Of a stretch of DNA of 64,000 nt, positions 22,731 through 33,895 are shown piece after piece. Made by a program: the position numbers and the translations under genes. Every line of letters begins with the position of its first letter. Positions within the stretch are counted from its first letter, which is position 1. The notes under the pieces were generated by a model. The model saw only the letters and a list, made by a program, of their open reading frames with translations, had not been told where the DNA came from and searched no databases. The DNA lies in the NCBI RefSeq assembly GCF_947507565.1, contig NC_089178.1, positions 1,674,001-1,738,000 on the forward strand, written 5' to 3'. The DNA comes from Oscarella lobularis (lineage: Eukaryota; Porifera; Homoscleromorpha; Homosclerophorida; Oscarellidae).

Positions 22731-24531
22731 ATGAATCCGTTACCTTACTTGATTCTTTTCGCGCTACCAGTGACTCTTTCCTTCCACTGGAGGCATCGAA
22801 GCGGATTTTACGATCCTCCTCCTCTTCCAAACGGCGTGAAAGTGCCCAAAGCGCAATGGTTCACCCAGCGTCTCGATCACTTCGATCAGCAGAACGAGGC
22901 GACGTGGAAACAGCGCTACTTCGTCAACGACACGTTCTGGAAAAAAGGAGGTCCTATCTTTCTCATGCTCGGAGGCGAGGGGCCGTCGTCGCCCGTGTGG
23001 AACGTCGTCGGATCGTGGGTCGGCTATGCGGCCCAGTACGGAGCACTGGCAATACAAGTAGAACACAGGTGGGAGGCGGGAAGTGGGAGGGTCACGAAAT
23101 AAATCTAGTATCCGTGAATAAATTGAGAGTTTTTTCTGCATCAATGAAAGTGCCGTTTTAGATTTTACGGAGAAAGCCACCCTACGAAGGATACAACCTT
23201 GGAGAGTTTGCGTTACTTGAGCAGCGAGCAAGCGCTAGCTGATTTTGCTTACTTTCGTCAGAGTATGGCCATAGAATTGGGCACTGGCGATGCTCCCTGG
23301 ATTGTGTTTGGAGGCTCCTACTCGGGCGCGTTGTCAGCTTGGATTCGTCTCAAGTATCCAAACCTGTTCTTCGGCTCAATTGCCACAAGCGCTCCTATTC
23401 AGTAGAAATGATATTGGTTCTTTCCGATATTTGGCATCTGATCTGAACGTGTTGTTGTTGCAGAGCTAAGCTGAATTTTGTGGAGTATGCTGAAGTTGTC
23501 ACGGCATCGTTAGCAACGTCCAGCTCCGCTTGCGTCGACGCCGTCAAGACGGCGACCACCGCCTTCGACGCTCTAGTGAAGACTACAGCGGGCAGAGCGA
23601 GTCTATCTAAACAATTCAAGTTTGTCTCACAGACATTTTTTGACTTACACTCGTCATCTTTTTCGTCAGACTTTGTTCACCGCTGCAAGATGACGAAAAC
23701 GACATTGCCAACTTTGCGGAAGGTGCTGCTGGAAATTTCTTTGGTGTAGTCCAATACAACAAGGATAATCGCGCTTTTGAGGAAAGCTGCTAGCGTTAGT
23801 ATCATAAGCACAGCGTTACTTGTTCTTTTGCAGGGAGCAGTTGGTACAAACATCACAATCGATACCCTTTGTTCGATAATGGCTGACACGTCCGTCGGCG
23901 ACGAGCTGGCGAGGTACGCAGCAGTCAATACATTGATGCTGAAGACGTACAAGGTACCGTGTTTGGACGTCAACTATACTGCCATGATCGAAGAGATGCG
24001 CAACACGACAATGGCAAATGAAGTCATTGCCGGTAAAGTGGGAAAAACGATCTGAAATGCTATCCAATTTCCTTTCCCCCTCTTTCTCAAGGTCGTATGT
24101 GGTTCTATCAAACCTGCACGGAATTTGGCTACTATCAGACGTCCGACTCTCCCAACCAACCTTTTGGCACCTTGTTTCCTCTTTCCTTTGCAGTCCAGCA
24201 ATGCGTCGACGTCTTCGGAAAAGACTTTGATCAAGACTTCATCCAGAAAGGCATTGATTGGACGAACGAGAACTACGGCAGTTTAGGCATTAACAAGACG
24301 ACGTCTCGCACTCTCTTTCCCAACGGGTCCATTGATCCCTGGCACGCCTTGGGACTGACTCACGTCATGGATATTCTAAAGGACGTCAATAGCATCTTCA
24401 TAGAAGGCACGGCTCACTGCGCAAACATGTATCCACCTCTCGCGTCCGATCCTCCCGGCCTCAAAGATGCTCGTTCGACAGTAATGCAAGCTATCGGACT
24501 TTGGGTGCTTCAAGCAGAAGCGGGACATTAG
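22731..24531 (+). CDS. PRSS16: Serine carboxypeptidase family S28 (PRSS16-like)
   Basis: A secreted or lysosomal serine peptidase of family S28, which includes PRSS16, DPP7 and PRCP. A hydrophobic signal peptide ([17 protein letters not shown]) is followed by [20 protein letters not shown], the family N-terminal signature, and [11 protein letters not shown]. The nucleophile serine is in [17 protein letters not shown], the aspartate in [11 protein letters not shown] and the histidine in [12 protein letters not shown]. All three catalytic residues are present. EHR before an intron and FYGESHPT-like coding after it are as in PRSS16. The stop is TAG at 24529-24531. An in-frame ATG at 22713 could add six residues; 22731 gives the better signal peptide. 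The gene is divergent from SLC37A4 across the large inverted repeat. Confidence 0.9.
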
Positions 24532-24776
24532 CGTGTTCTTTCCTTTCATTCTTTCCCTTCGCTGCTAGTCTTTTGTTTGCTTCAATGGTAATTCGTCTCT
24601 GTAGAACGCAGCAATCGTTCCAAAAACCTAAACGCATACACTTAAAATCAAAGAAAAAACGCAACGTTCATTTAAGACACCGTGTTGCAAGTAGCAACAA
24701 ATCAGAACATAAAATCGTAGCTTTGGCAACTTCGTCATGGAAAGTGTGGTAATCGCCATAAACTTCGTTTTCATGA

Positions 24777-27700
24777 TCACAAATAATCGTCACTTTCGCT
24801 GTAGTCGCCGACATCGTCATAGAGACCCTCGTAATCGTCATAGACTTCGTTGTCATCATCTTCATCGCACACGTGACAATGGCGATCGACGATGAGAGCC
24901 TCGCAACAAAGTGGGACGAAGGGCACGTACATCTTGTCGTCGTCAGCAACGTGCTTGGCAGCTGTTTTGATAGCCAGGGACCTGTTGAGTGTTGCCTTCT
25001 TCAGCAACGTCGCCAGTTTGACTTTCTTATCAGGAAACACTTTCAAAATGAACTGAAGAACGACAAGGTCGGAAACAGACAGGGGAGGCAACTCTTGCTG
25101 CAATTTCGAAATCAAAGTTGTCTTGCACCTGTTATCGCGAGTAAGTGAGTACATACGCAATTTCCAATGATGAAACCCCTTTACCTCTTAATCAAACTTT
25201 CAGCCGGCGCAAGACGCTTGCAGAGTGCAGAGACGGCGGGGAGAGCTTCGTCCTTTTCCAAAAACGCAAGCGAAGACGAATCGTGAGAACACTCGCCCGG
25301 CGTGGCCGAGAGAACCTCTTTGACGCGACTGCGCCAGCCCCAGAGCCTTGCAACCTAAAACCAAATAACTAATGTTGCTCAAAATAGACTTGAAACTGCA
25401 CCTGAAGAACGGCGTTGAAGCTAAGCAGCGGATCAATCCAGTTCTCGTCTAAAGCCTCGATCCAATTCTCGATGAACGCAAGTTTGACTCGTTTCATCGG
25501 CGTCTTAGCCTGCAGGGGTTCCTGGTCGATTGACACCGACAAGGCGGACATCAGAACGACGAAGTCCTGTGCGCCGTCCGCGCGCCAGCGCGAATTGCCG
25601 CGACCGCATTCTTCCGACTGGGCGTTGGCGTGATAGATGACAGAGAAGCGTTTGAGAGCTTTCAAACCGACTTGAAATTTTTCGCGAGTCGGTATCGTCG
25701 AATGCTTTGACAGATAGAACAGGATTTCTGGCCATGCGGTCGAGGCGAAGGCGGACGTGACGTCGAGCGCGGCCTTGCAGAGAGAATTTACGACATCTGA
25801 ACGTCTAAAGAAGATCACGATACAAGTAACAGCCAACGTTTTAACCAGTGACGTCTACAAACCTTGCTAAGAATGTGAAATGGCTCGATTGACATCGGGA
25901 AACGAAAGAGGAAATCTTGCACAAAATAGACGTCAGCTTCTCCTTTTCAGTTTCAGATAACTTCTAATGAAGAGTCGTATTTTGCAGAGACAACTAAACG
26001 CACTGACAGATTAGTACCGGACAGTGTTCTAGTTTCAACTTCAGCAGAGCAAAAACTTTGTTGCCAGGCAACAAAGATCCGTAACGTTCATTTGCCAGAA
26101 CATCAATTAAGGCCGACGGCGAGAGATATTCAACAGCATCTGAACAGCTAAGAAGCCTGAAAAAAAGCACCATTACTTTTGCACAAATCAATCAAACAAA
26201 CGCTTCTTACGAGAAACAAGACTGCAAACGCCTACTTTTCCCTAGCTTTGGATGATTCTCAAATGCAAACAACTTCAGCAGCAATTTGAACTTGGTCATA
26301 TCGAAACGGCTCCTGGTAGCTTCCGGAAAGAGTTGAACAATCGTCTCAGGGAGCCCCAGGCTTTGATAAATGCTAAACCCTTTGAGTTGCGACATATTGA
26401 CCAACTGTGCCACTTCTGACAAATAGTCAGTAAGTCGCGAACCGCGCACCGCCGCTTGATGACTGAGATCATAATGAAATGGAGCAAAACAGTCGGCAAT
26501 AAGACGATCTGACACTGATGAGCCTTCTTCCGAGCGACAGCATACCGTCAGTGCTCTCCGAAAAAAATCCAAGTACGTCATCAAATCGTTGTAAAAAACG
26601 CTGCACACCGAACTGCTGGTCGAAAGGACAGCTTTGGCCAAATTGGAAGCCATTTTCTGAAGAAGATCGGGAACAACGGACAAAGCCAGACTAAGAGGCA
26701 CGCTGTCAGCCAAGCAAAGTCCCTTCAAGAAAAGCATCTTTCCCAGGCTTTTCTGCACGACATCCGCCGCAATTTCTGTCGCTTCAGACTTGTTGAGCCA
26801 CGCAAACGCCTCGTTCGATGCAATAGCGGCATCGAGCTGCAACAACCCAAAAAGCAAATTAATTAATTAACTAAGCCTTCCAAAATCGACTCAAGCTAAC
26901 GATCGATGCTGACCTGAATTTCGCTGCGCGCCTTTCCTCCTTTGAGACCGTCCGTTATAGACAATCCATGCAAAGCTAGAGCGGTAGGAAAACTAAGCGA
27001 GACATTCTGCGGCTTCGTCGTTGCCTTCAACGAAAGAAGGCTATCGAGATTAAACGTGAAACGTTCCTCAAGAGGAGAAATATCTCGAAGTAGCTTGTGT
27101 AGCACAAGAAGAGGAAAGCGCAAGCCGCCGAAGGCGGCAGCCGCGCCCTCCTTCCCGTACAATTGAGGTCCGGCGCGCTGATAACATTTGTAGACGCAAT
27201 CCAGTAGAGAAAGTTCGTCTGGGGCGATAATATCGCCGACGGTCGAGCGGTAGAGAGCCGCTTTAGCCGTTGCCGTGGCGAGGCGACGAGCCGCGGAGGA
27301 GCATTTCCAAAAGAGAAGAGCCTCGATCAAGTGACAGGCGAGCTTCAGAACGGAAGACTTTCGGAAGTAGCTCAAAAGAGTCGCCGGATCACGCAATGAC
27401 GACGAGAATTGTTGAGGTCGATTGCTTGCGAGATTGTTGACCAGCTGACGTGCACCGCCTTTGAGCAGGGCCGATACGTGAGCGAAGCCCTGCCAGTTGA
27501 GCATACTTTTTCTCGCGTCCAAATGAATTGAAATCCAATGATTCATTAGATCGCTGAAATTGGAGCTCCATTTCTGAAGTGTCTCTTGGAGATCGTGGAC
27601 GTCGTCGCCACTGCGAGGCATGAGAGCAGCGAGTCGCCAGCAACAAATCAACCAATCAGGAAAATTCAAACTCCTACGAAGATAATTACCCGGTTAGAAA

Positions 27701-29043
27701 TGATTTTGTTCGCTTTACCTGCTCCAGTAGCCAAGCAGGTTGGCATTCTCGGAGTAGTTGCCCTTATATTTACGTGCGTCTGAAACTGAAGCTCTGCAAT
27801 AGGCGCGCGAGAGACAAAACATCCAGCAAGACGTCACCGTATCGAGAGCAGAAACGACGTTCTTCTGGCTCTCTAGTCCCAGCAGGCTCTCAACGCACAT
27901 CAGTATGTCAGGAGAGGACGAAACTGGTTGCAAATAGTCTAAGACACGTAGAATATTTAGTTGGCATATACTGTATATTATATAATCGACCCTTCATGTC
28001 TTACCTTGACACCTCTCTGCTCTTTCCCTCTTGAAACGTGCCAAATTAAGCCAAGTCTCTAACGATAGAGGTTTGCCGTGATGAACAATCTGTCGAGAGA
28101 GCTTCCACACGGGGCCATTGGAAAGCGACTTCTTGACAAACTCATCGTCCAAGTACCACGTCGCCGTCTCGTTCATGCACCCGCCAGCCGTTCGATCAGC
28201 GACAAAACCCGGCGCAACAGACGCATTGCCCTCACCGCGTAGCATGCTATCGAGCGTCTCCTGCGCAAAAGCCAAAACGCTCGAATGCTGCTTATCGAGC
28301 AGATAACCAATGAACTGCATCCGCTGGACGCTACTGAGACTCCGAACCGAATCCGAAATCGGCAGCCGATAGAGAAAATCCTGCGGCTTCTCAATGCGAC
28401 GATATGCCAAGTGCAAGAGGTGAGGACACCAGCGGTCGTCGCCGTGCTGCGGACACGACAAACTCGTTATCGTGCCGCGATCGAATCGAATCATGCACGT
28501 GGCTTTGGTGGGAGGTCGAATAGCGCTTGCGGCGGCGACGCCGCCGTCGTCGCCGACGCTGGCGACGAGCGAGAAGCCGATCTGCATAGGCGATCCGTCG
28601 ATGAAGCACAACGACGACGACGAGACGCCGCCGCCTTTCGTGGGGCCTACGCCCGAGAGAAACGCGTGCGTGCGCACGAGCGACTTGCTGCGCGGGAACG
28701 CCGCTTTCATGATCGCCAATTGAAGGAAATCCGGCACGGGACGAACGCGCGCCGCGTACTGTTCGACGAGTTCGAACGGGAGGCGTTGGCCGATGACGGC
28801 TGCGGCGAGATCTTTCAAATTCTCCACGACGACGACTTTCTTCGTCGGAGAGGCGGAGAATTGCGAGAGCTGATTGTAGAATTGACCGAGGCAGTTGTAG
28901 GATTCCCTGTGAACGCAATTTTTTCTCGCGTGCGTGTGCGCGGGTAGACTACTAAGTGTACGAAACCTGTCATATTCCTCGTCCACCCACATGTCGCTGT
29001 CGCTGTCGCTGTCGCTGTACATGTTGCCCATGTCGTAGTCCAT
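24777..29043 (-). CDS. Zinc finger SWIM-domain protein (ZSWIM4/5/6-like)
   Basis: A large multi-exon gene. The N-terminal region has a DSDSDSD stretch after the chosen start at 29043 (MDYDMGNMYS). A BC/Cullin-box-like segment (LPFELVEQYAARV) precedes the SWIM finger ATCMIRFDRGTITSLSCPQ and its continuation to WCPH, and then LPISDSVRSLS. This order matches ZSWIM4/5/6/8, thought to act as cullin ligase receptors. The SWIM motif is atypical: the expected CxC is replaced by C-P-Q-H. The rest (to stop TGA 24777-24779) is a long helical region with no domain I recognise, ending in a very acidic tail with repeated D and E. The exact paralogue is uncertain. An E-box lies at 29177-29182. The 315 bp between this start and the ORC1 stop holds no other feature I can see. 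Confidence 0.7.
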
Positions 29044-29176
29044 TAGGAGAGGAGACAAAAGCCAAGGGCCAGAGGTGATGATATCCGGGAATCGGTTTGA
29101 GGTTTTAAGCGCCGGCTTTGAGCGCCACCTGCCAACATAGATGTATGCTGCCAAGCTCCAAACAGCGCGGGTGAGC

Positions 29177-29182
29177 CACGTG
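29177..29182. promoter_or_regulatory. CACGTG E-box upstream of ZSWIM gene
   Basis: The core CACGTG in context GCCACGTGAT lies about 134 bp upstream of the chosen ATG. Confidence 0.4.
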
Positions 29183-29358
29183 ATATGAGTGTACAGCAGT
29201 AGATCACGCTACAACTGGCTTTGGTTCAGTGCAACAAACCAATGCAGTTATTTCCATTTTGCAAATGACCGCCGAATTTAAAATTACGCTTTTTGGGTCA
29301 TTAATTAAATATCTAATTACCGGTATTTACCTATGTTCTTACTAAACGGCCCGCGCTT

Positions 29359-31597
29359 TCATTCCACTGATTGCTGCAGGGCAAAAGCAATGTCGTCCTG
29401 ACTAACATTTAGACGAATCCGGCGAAGCAGGTCACTTTTTCCTCGTTCAACCAAAAGGAGTCGACAGCTTCCGAGTCGAGAGCAAACAGCAAATGCCGAA
29501 TTGCATCCAAGAGCTTCAACGCCTGCAATAAACACACAGTCACTAAACAAAATGACAGATATAAAGATATGTATCAGTGGACGCCAAATTAACAGTCAAG
29601 GACAGTAAAAAAATAAACACCATACCTTCAAGATGACACAAAGACGCGTGGTCTTTGTATATTTCCCCAAATGTAGCTTCCTCAATTCCCTTCTTCCTGA
29701 AGACAGACAAAATGGCTTGAAAAAACAGCCTTTCATACAGAGAACAATTCCTAAAGCACAATAGTTTAGTGAGAGGCTGCCACAGCTCTATGTCATGAAC
29801 CTCATTGCTACAATAATTGGCGATGAAGATATTGTCTGAACGGCATCGCTAATGTGCTTCAATGTGACTGTTGCATCCTCGCCAGTGGCCAATTCAACAG
29901 CTCGCCGACATATGTCCAACGCCCTTCGAGCATCTCCGGAAACAGCTGCCACCTAAAAAAGCTGATCTTTATTCACCGGTTCGTTGATTAAGAGGTTGCT
30001 AAGGCAAAAGCTGGATACCTTTCTAGCAGCTAATTCTATTGACTCGGAATCGAAAGCTTCGATGCCTTCAAGACGCGATGTTATGATGGCCTGCAGCTGA
30101 GAATGTGTGTACGGTTGAAACGAGACCCTCGTCAAACCCTGAGAACGAATAGAAACAGCTGGAGGAATGGTACAAACAACGACTACGCATGTATGTGTAC
30201 TGCTCTCGCAAGCAGTGCCTCCCCAGGCGTACCATTCTGCTCTGCACTCTTTTGTCCATTATCCTTTCTGGCAAGTCCATTGTATTGGCAATGGCAACCA
30301 CAACCAGTTTGGACTTTCTGTGTCCGGGCCAGTCAAAGAGGTTATACATGACGGTCTGTTTTCGCGTCCACAGCAGATCCAACTTAGACGAGAAGTCTCG
30401 TCTTACCGAAGTCCTGCGCTCACGACCCGCTTTCCTTACCTCATCGACGACGAGCAACACAGCTCGCTTTCTCGGATTGGGCGAGTGAAACCATTTGAGC
30501 AAAAGATCCTGAGCGTGATTGGCAGTGGCTTTTTCACCAGTCAATTGCTAAACGAAATTTAACAAACATTGGAGCGTTGATGTACTAGTCTCACCTTCAA
30601 AATTGCCGGATAGATTTGCTGTGGCTCGGTTACTTTCATTCCGTTCACTTCAATGTACTGAAAATCAGGCAAATCGCCGTCGTCGCGAGCCCTTTCCAAG
30701 CAGGCGACCACTTCGCGCACGGTGGCCGTTTTTCCCGTGCCGGGAACCCCCGATATGTACATGCAACTAACAAAAACATAAAAGGAGTCAGAAGAGATCG
30801 TTATAGATCTTTACCCGCTTCCGTTCGAAGAAAGTCGCTCCTCGCAAAAATCATACACGTCAGCAAATTCTCGTTCTCGGCACGGTAGAGACTCGGGCAC
30901 TGCAGACGCGTGCAACCTAAACAAATGATATCCCAATCGATAATCGAGCTCCATTCTTCAGCCCACTTCAATTTCGCCTCTTCCAAAGGACCTCGTGGCT
31001 TTGTGCACGGCGTCGAACGACTCGGGAGTCGAAGCGGCGTCAAAGTCGTCCTTCTACGTTGTTTCGTCTGGGGCGTGCGAGGAGAGCGACTGGGCAATCT
31101 TAAAAAGTTTTTTCGTTTTCGAGGAGTGTCACTTTCATAGTCCGAGACATTGTCGTCGTCAGTATCGTCATTTCTTCTACGTCTTTTTGGTTGACTTTGT
31201 CGACGCGGCGTGGTGACGAGCGAAAAATTGACTTCAAACGATTGCCGCAGTTTTCTCTTTCGCTTTCCGGGCGTCTCGGCTTGTCGCCGACGTTCCGCCA
31301 CTTCGTCCTCGCGCACCAACAAAACATCGCGTCCCTCTAAGATGAGTGGAAGCGAAACGGAACATTCACCGCCGTCGCGGTTCATTAGTCTGGCATCGAC
31401 AAATGACGCGCTTTTCATGTCGAAAAAACGTCGCACGTAGAAAACATCCTGTTCGTCCAAATCGTTTCCGTCCTCGTCCTCGTCCTCGTCCGGAATATCG
31501 GCATCATTACGCAAAACGATAACCCGACATTTTTTAATTAGCGAATTGATAGAAATGAGATCATTGTGACCTGCGTAGATTTCCGCTTCGTTTTTTC

Positions 31598-31628
<31 letters not shown>

Positions 31629-31950
31629 AAGGCGTCTCCTTTTCCGCTGGCGGAGAACCCGGCTATATTCGGCGAAACGAAAGAACCACATGACCGACGC
31701 GGTCCTATCGCCGACGTGATCGTCGAAGAAGTCGTTCACGCGACAGACGAATGGATCGTCGCCGATCCGCGCCGGTTCGACGAGAGCGCAGTCGCCGACC
31801 GATACGACGTTTCCAGCGATCGAGACTCCTCTGCAGCATTTCTCGTCATTAGCAATCGAGTTGAAAAAGCGCATTTCTGGCTTACGAATAGTGTACGAGG
31901 CCTCCTTCTGAGAATCCTTCGCCGTACCAGGTGACGCGACGCAGCGCCAT
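29359..31950 (-). CDS. ORC1: Origin recognition complex subunit 1
   Basis: ORC1 binds replication origins and loads MCM helicase with CDC6. The first exon (31886-31950, [21 protein letters not shown]) splices with a GTAAG donor to [19 protein letters not shown], the start of a BAH domain. A long charged linker with Asp/Glu runs and basic SP-rich patches follows. The AAA+ module has Walker [12 protein letters not shown], sensor-region [16 protein letters not shown] and Walker B VVDELDLLW, the last assembled across a short intron. The C-terminal winged helix reads [17 protein letters not shown] and [15 protein letters not shown] before TGA 29359-29361. Size and domain order match animal ORC1. 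An E-box core at 32003-32008 lies about 55 bp upstream. Confidence 0.95.
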
Positions 31951-32002
31951 TTTTCGCTACGCACGCTAGTGACACCAACTCAATGCTCACTAACAGTACT
32001 CT

Positions 32003-32008
32003 CACGTG
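32003..32008. promoter_or_regulatory. CACGTG E-box upstream of ORC1
   Basis: Context CTCACGTGGC, in the gap between the ORC1 start codon and the S1P lyase stop codon. Confidence 0.4.
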
Positions 32009-32121
32009 GCCCTTTCGCGTACAGCAACAGCAAAAACCAGGCGAAAAAGGAGAACAATACAACATGCACATATAACTGGAAATTCGAAACTAAAGAATTC
32101 CTCTCTTGTCCAGCTGATGAC

Positions 32122-33846
32122 TTAGTTACTTTTCTTTTTCACGTCAGCACCATTCTCGTCTATCCTCACCTTTTTCTTTGGCCGTGCCAGCAGGCAACCA
32201 TCAAGAAACCCGTACGCTATTTCCGTCACCAATGAACGATCAGGTATGCTCTGCGCCATACCGTAGATAGCTGCCGTTCCAACGGTTCTTTGCTTGGGAA
32301 ACTTGATGATCTCCGCGACGCACTCCTTCACGTCGTCAACAAAACGCTCGACAACTCCATCGGCCGTGTGCAAGTGCGTGCAACACAAATGAATGCTCGG
32401 CGGAAACTGCAACGAATTCAAATTCCATCCTCGCGCCGAAAGCATACTGCTGAGACGATAGATGTCAAAGACCTTGGATCCTAGTGCAATGACGCTAACC
32501 TCCACCTTCCCATACAAGAAAATCTCGTCAACGGATTCAAGCGCTCGACCGATTGCCTTCGCTGCGCCAACAATACGTCGCGTCGCATTGACGTACCCTT
32601 TTCGACCGATGTACCTCATCGTCGCCCAGCAACCGGCAACGACGGCGCCGGCACGCGATCCAGCGAGGGTCGGCGTCGCATAGATGCCGCCTTGCCAATC
32701 GGGCGAGACAAAGAACTGCTTGTGCAGTTGCTCTTGCGATCGGTACATGACGACCGACGTTCCCTTGGGCGCAAATCCGTACTTGTGCGTGTCCGCCGAT
32801 ATGCTCGTGACGCCCGAGACGCGAAAGTCAAACGGCGCCAACGGATAGCCGGCCTCGTCCATGAAGGGAAGAAGAAAGCCGCCGAGGCAGCAGTCGACAT
32901 GGCAACCGATTCCACGCCGATGAGCCAAGGCTGCAATCTCCTCCACGGGATCGATGACGCCGTGGGGAAAATGGGGTGCGGAGGCGACGAGTAGAACGGT
33001 ATTGCTATTGATTGCCTTCGCCATGGCAGCGACGTTGCACTTGCGCGTCGTCTCGACGACGGGCACGTGCACGAGTTTCATTCGAAAGTAGGCCGCCGCC
33101 TTTTCGAAGGCGGCGTGAACGGACACGGGAGCGACGATTTCCGGGTATTTAATGCCGCGCGCGTAGCCCGACTGACGATAACTGAGACAGGCGAGAAGTA
33201 TGCTCTCCGTGCCGCCGGACGTGACGGCGCCGCAGCCGTCGCGACCGCCGTGATACAAATCGACGCACATGGCAACGATTTCGGCTTCCATTTTGCGCAC
33301 GTGCGGAAAAACGTCCGGATGAAGTGGATTCGACCACGCGCAGCGCTCGAATACGCGAGTGATGACGCGCGTGAGTTCGTCTCCTCCGTGGTAGACTGTT
33401 CCGGAGACACGCCCACCCTTCCAATCCGTCTCGGCGAGCTTTTCCATCTTGCTGATTTCGTCGAGCACGGCGTCGGGCGCGAGGCCGTCGTCGGGAAGCT
33501 TCGTAACGTAGTTTTGTCCTGGAACGTAGGGCGCTATGAGTTGTTTCACTTCGTCGATTGTCTTCGCTAATTTCGTTTCGATTTTGGACCACAAGTAGGG
33601 CACGTAGCGCATCGATGCGAAGGTGAACGCTTTCATTCGTGCCCAAGGCGTCGATATCGAATCGAAAAGCCACGCGTAGGCGGCCGTCGTCATGAGGGTG
33701 AATCCGATTGCGTACAGAAGGATTTGCCACGGTTCTAGGCCCGTCAGGCAATTGTTTATCGTGTTACGAAGGTATAAGAGACCATCAGCAACGAGCGGAA
33801 GAGCTTGGACGGTCGCGTTCTCTACAACGCGAAGAAGATCGGCCAT
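32122..33846 (-). CDS. SGPL1: Sphingosine-1-phosphate lyase
   Basis: A PLP-dependent ER enzyme that irreversibly cleaves sphingosine-1-phosphate to hexadecenal and phosphoethanolamine. A single uninterrupted frame of 574 codons runs from ATG 33846 to TAA 32122-32124. An N-terminal transmembrane helix (ILLYAIGFTLMTTAAYAWLF) is followed by SGTVYHGGDEL, NPLHPDVFPHVRKMEAEIV and GAVTSGGTESILLAC. The aspartate that pairs with PLP lies in GCHVDCCLGGFLLPF. The PLP lysine is in SADTHKYGFAPKG. Unlike nearly all its neighbours it has no intron, and it is more GC-rich. It faces the EXD3-like gene with only 49 bp between start codons. Confidence 0.96.
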   Translation of the reverse strand: MADLLRVVENATVQALPLVADGLLYLRNTINNCLTGLEPWQILLYAIGFTLMTTAAYAWLFDSISTPWARMKAFTFASMRYVPYLWSKIETKLAKTIDEVKQLIAPYVPGQNYVTKLPDDGLAPDAVLDEISKMEKLAETDWKGGRVSGTVYHGGDELTRVITRVFERCAWSNPLHPDVFPHVRKMEAEIVAMCVDLYHGGRDGCGAVTSGGTESILLACLSYRQSGYARGIKYPEIVAPVSVHAAFEKAAAYFRMKLVHVPVVETTRKCNVAAMAKAINSNTVLLVASAPHFPHGVIDPVEEIAALAHRRGIGCHVDCCLGGFLLPFMDEAGYPLAPFDFRVSGVTSISADTHKYGFAPKGTSVVMYRSQEQLHKQFFVSPDWQGGIYATPTLAGSRAGAVVAGCWATMRYIGRKGYVNATRRIVGAAKAIGRALESVDEIFLYGKVEVSVIALGSKVFDIYRLSSMLSARGWNLNSLQFPPSIHLCCTHLHTADGVVERFVDDVKECVAEIIKFPKQRTVGTAAIYGMAQSIPDRSLVTEIAYGFLDGCLLARPKKKVRIDENGADVKKKSN

Positions 33847-33895
33847 GTCGAATTGTCCCCGTGATGTCACCTTCAGCGTGCGTTAGGTGCGGATA
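33847..33895. promoter_or_regulatory. 49-bp bidirectional start region (SGPL1 / EXD3)
   Basis: This is the entire space between two divergent start codons. No TATA box is visible. Core promoters must overlap each other, or lie inside the neighbouring coding sequence. Confidence 0.6.

Noticed and set aside
28285-28947. 220-aa open frame on + strand
   Set aside because: Antisense to the ZSWIM exon that carries the SWIM motif. Composition is that of a shadow frame.
29044-29154. Longer N-terminus of the ZSWIM protein
   Set aside because: The codon at 29154 is TTG, not ATG. The first ATG in frame is 29043. A spliced upstream exon cannot be excluded.
33847-33870. Upstream start for S1P lyase at 33870
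   Set aside because: The codon there is GTG. The first ATG in frame is at 33846.
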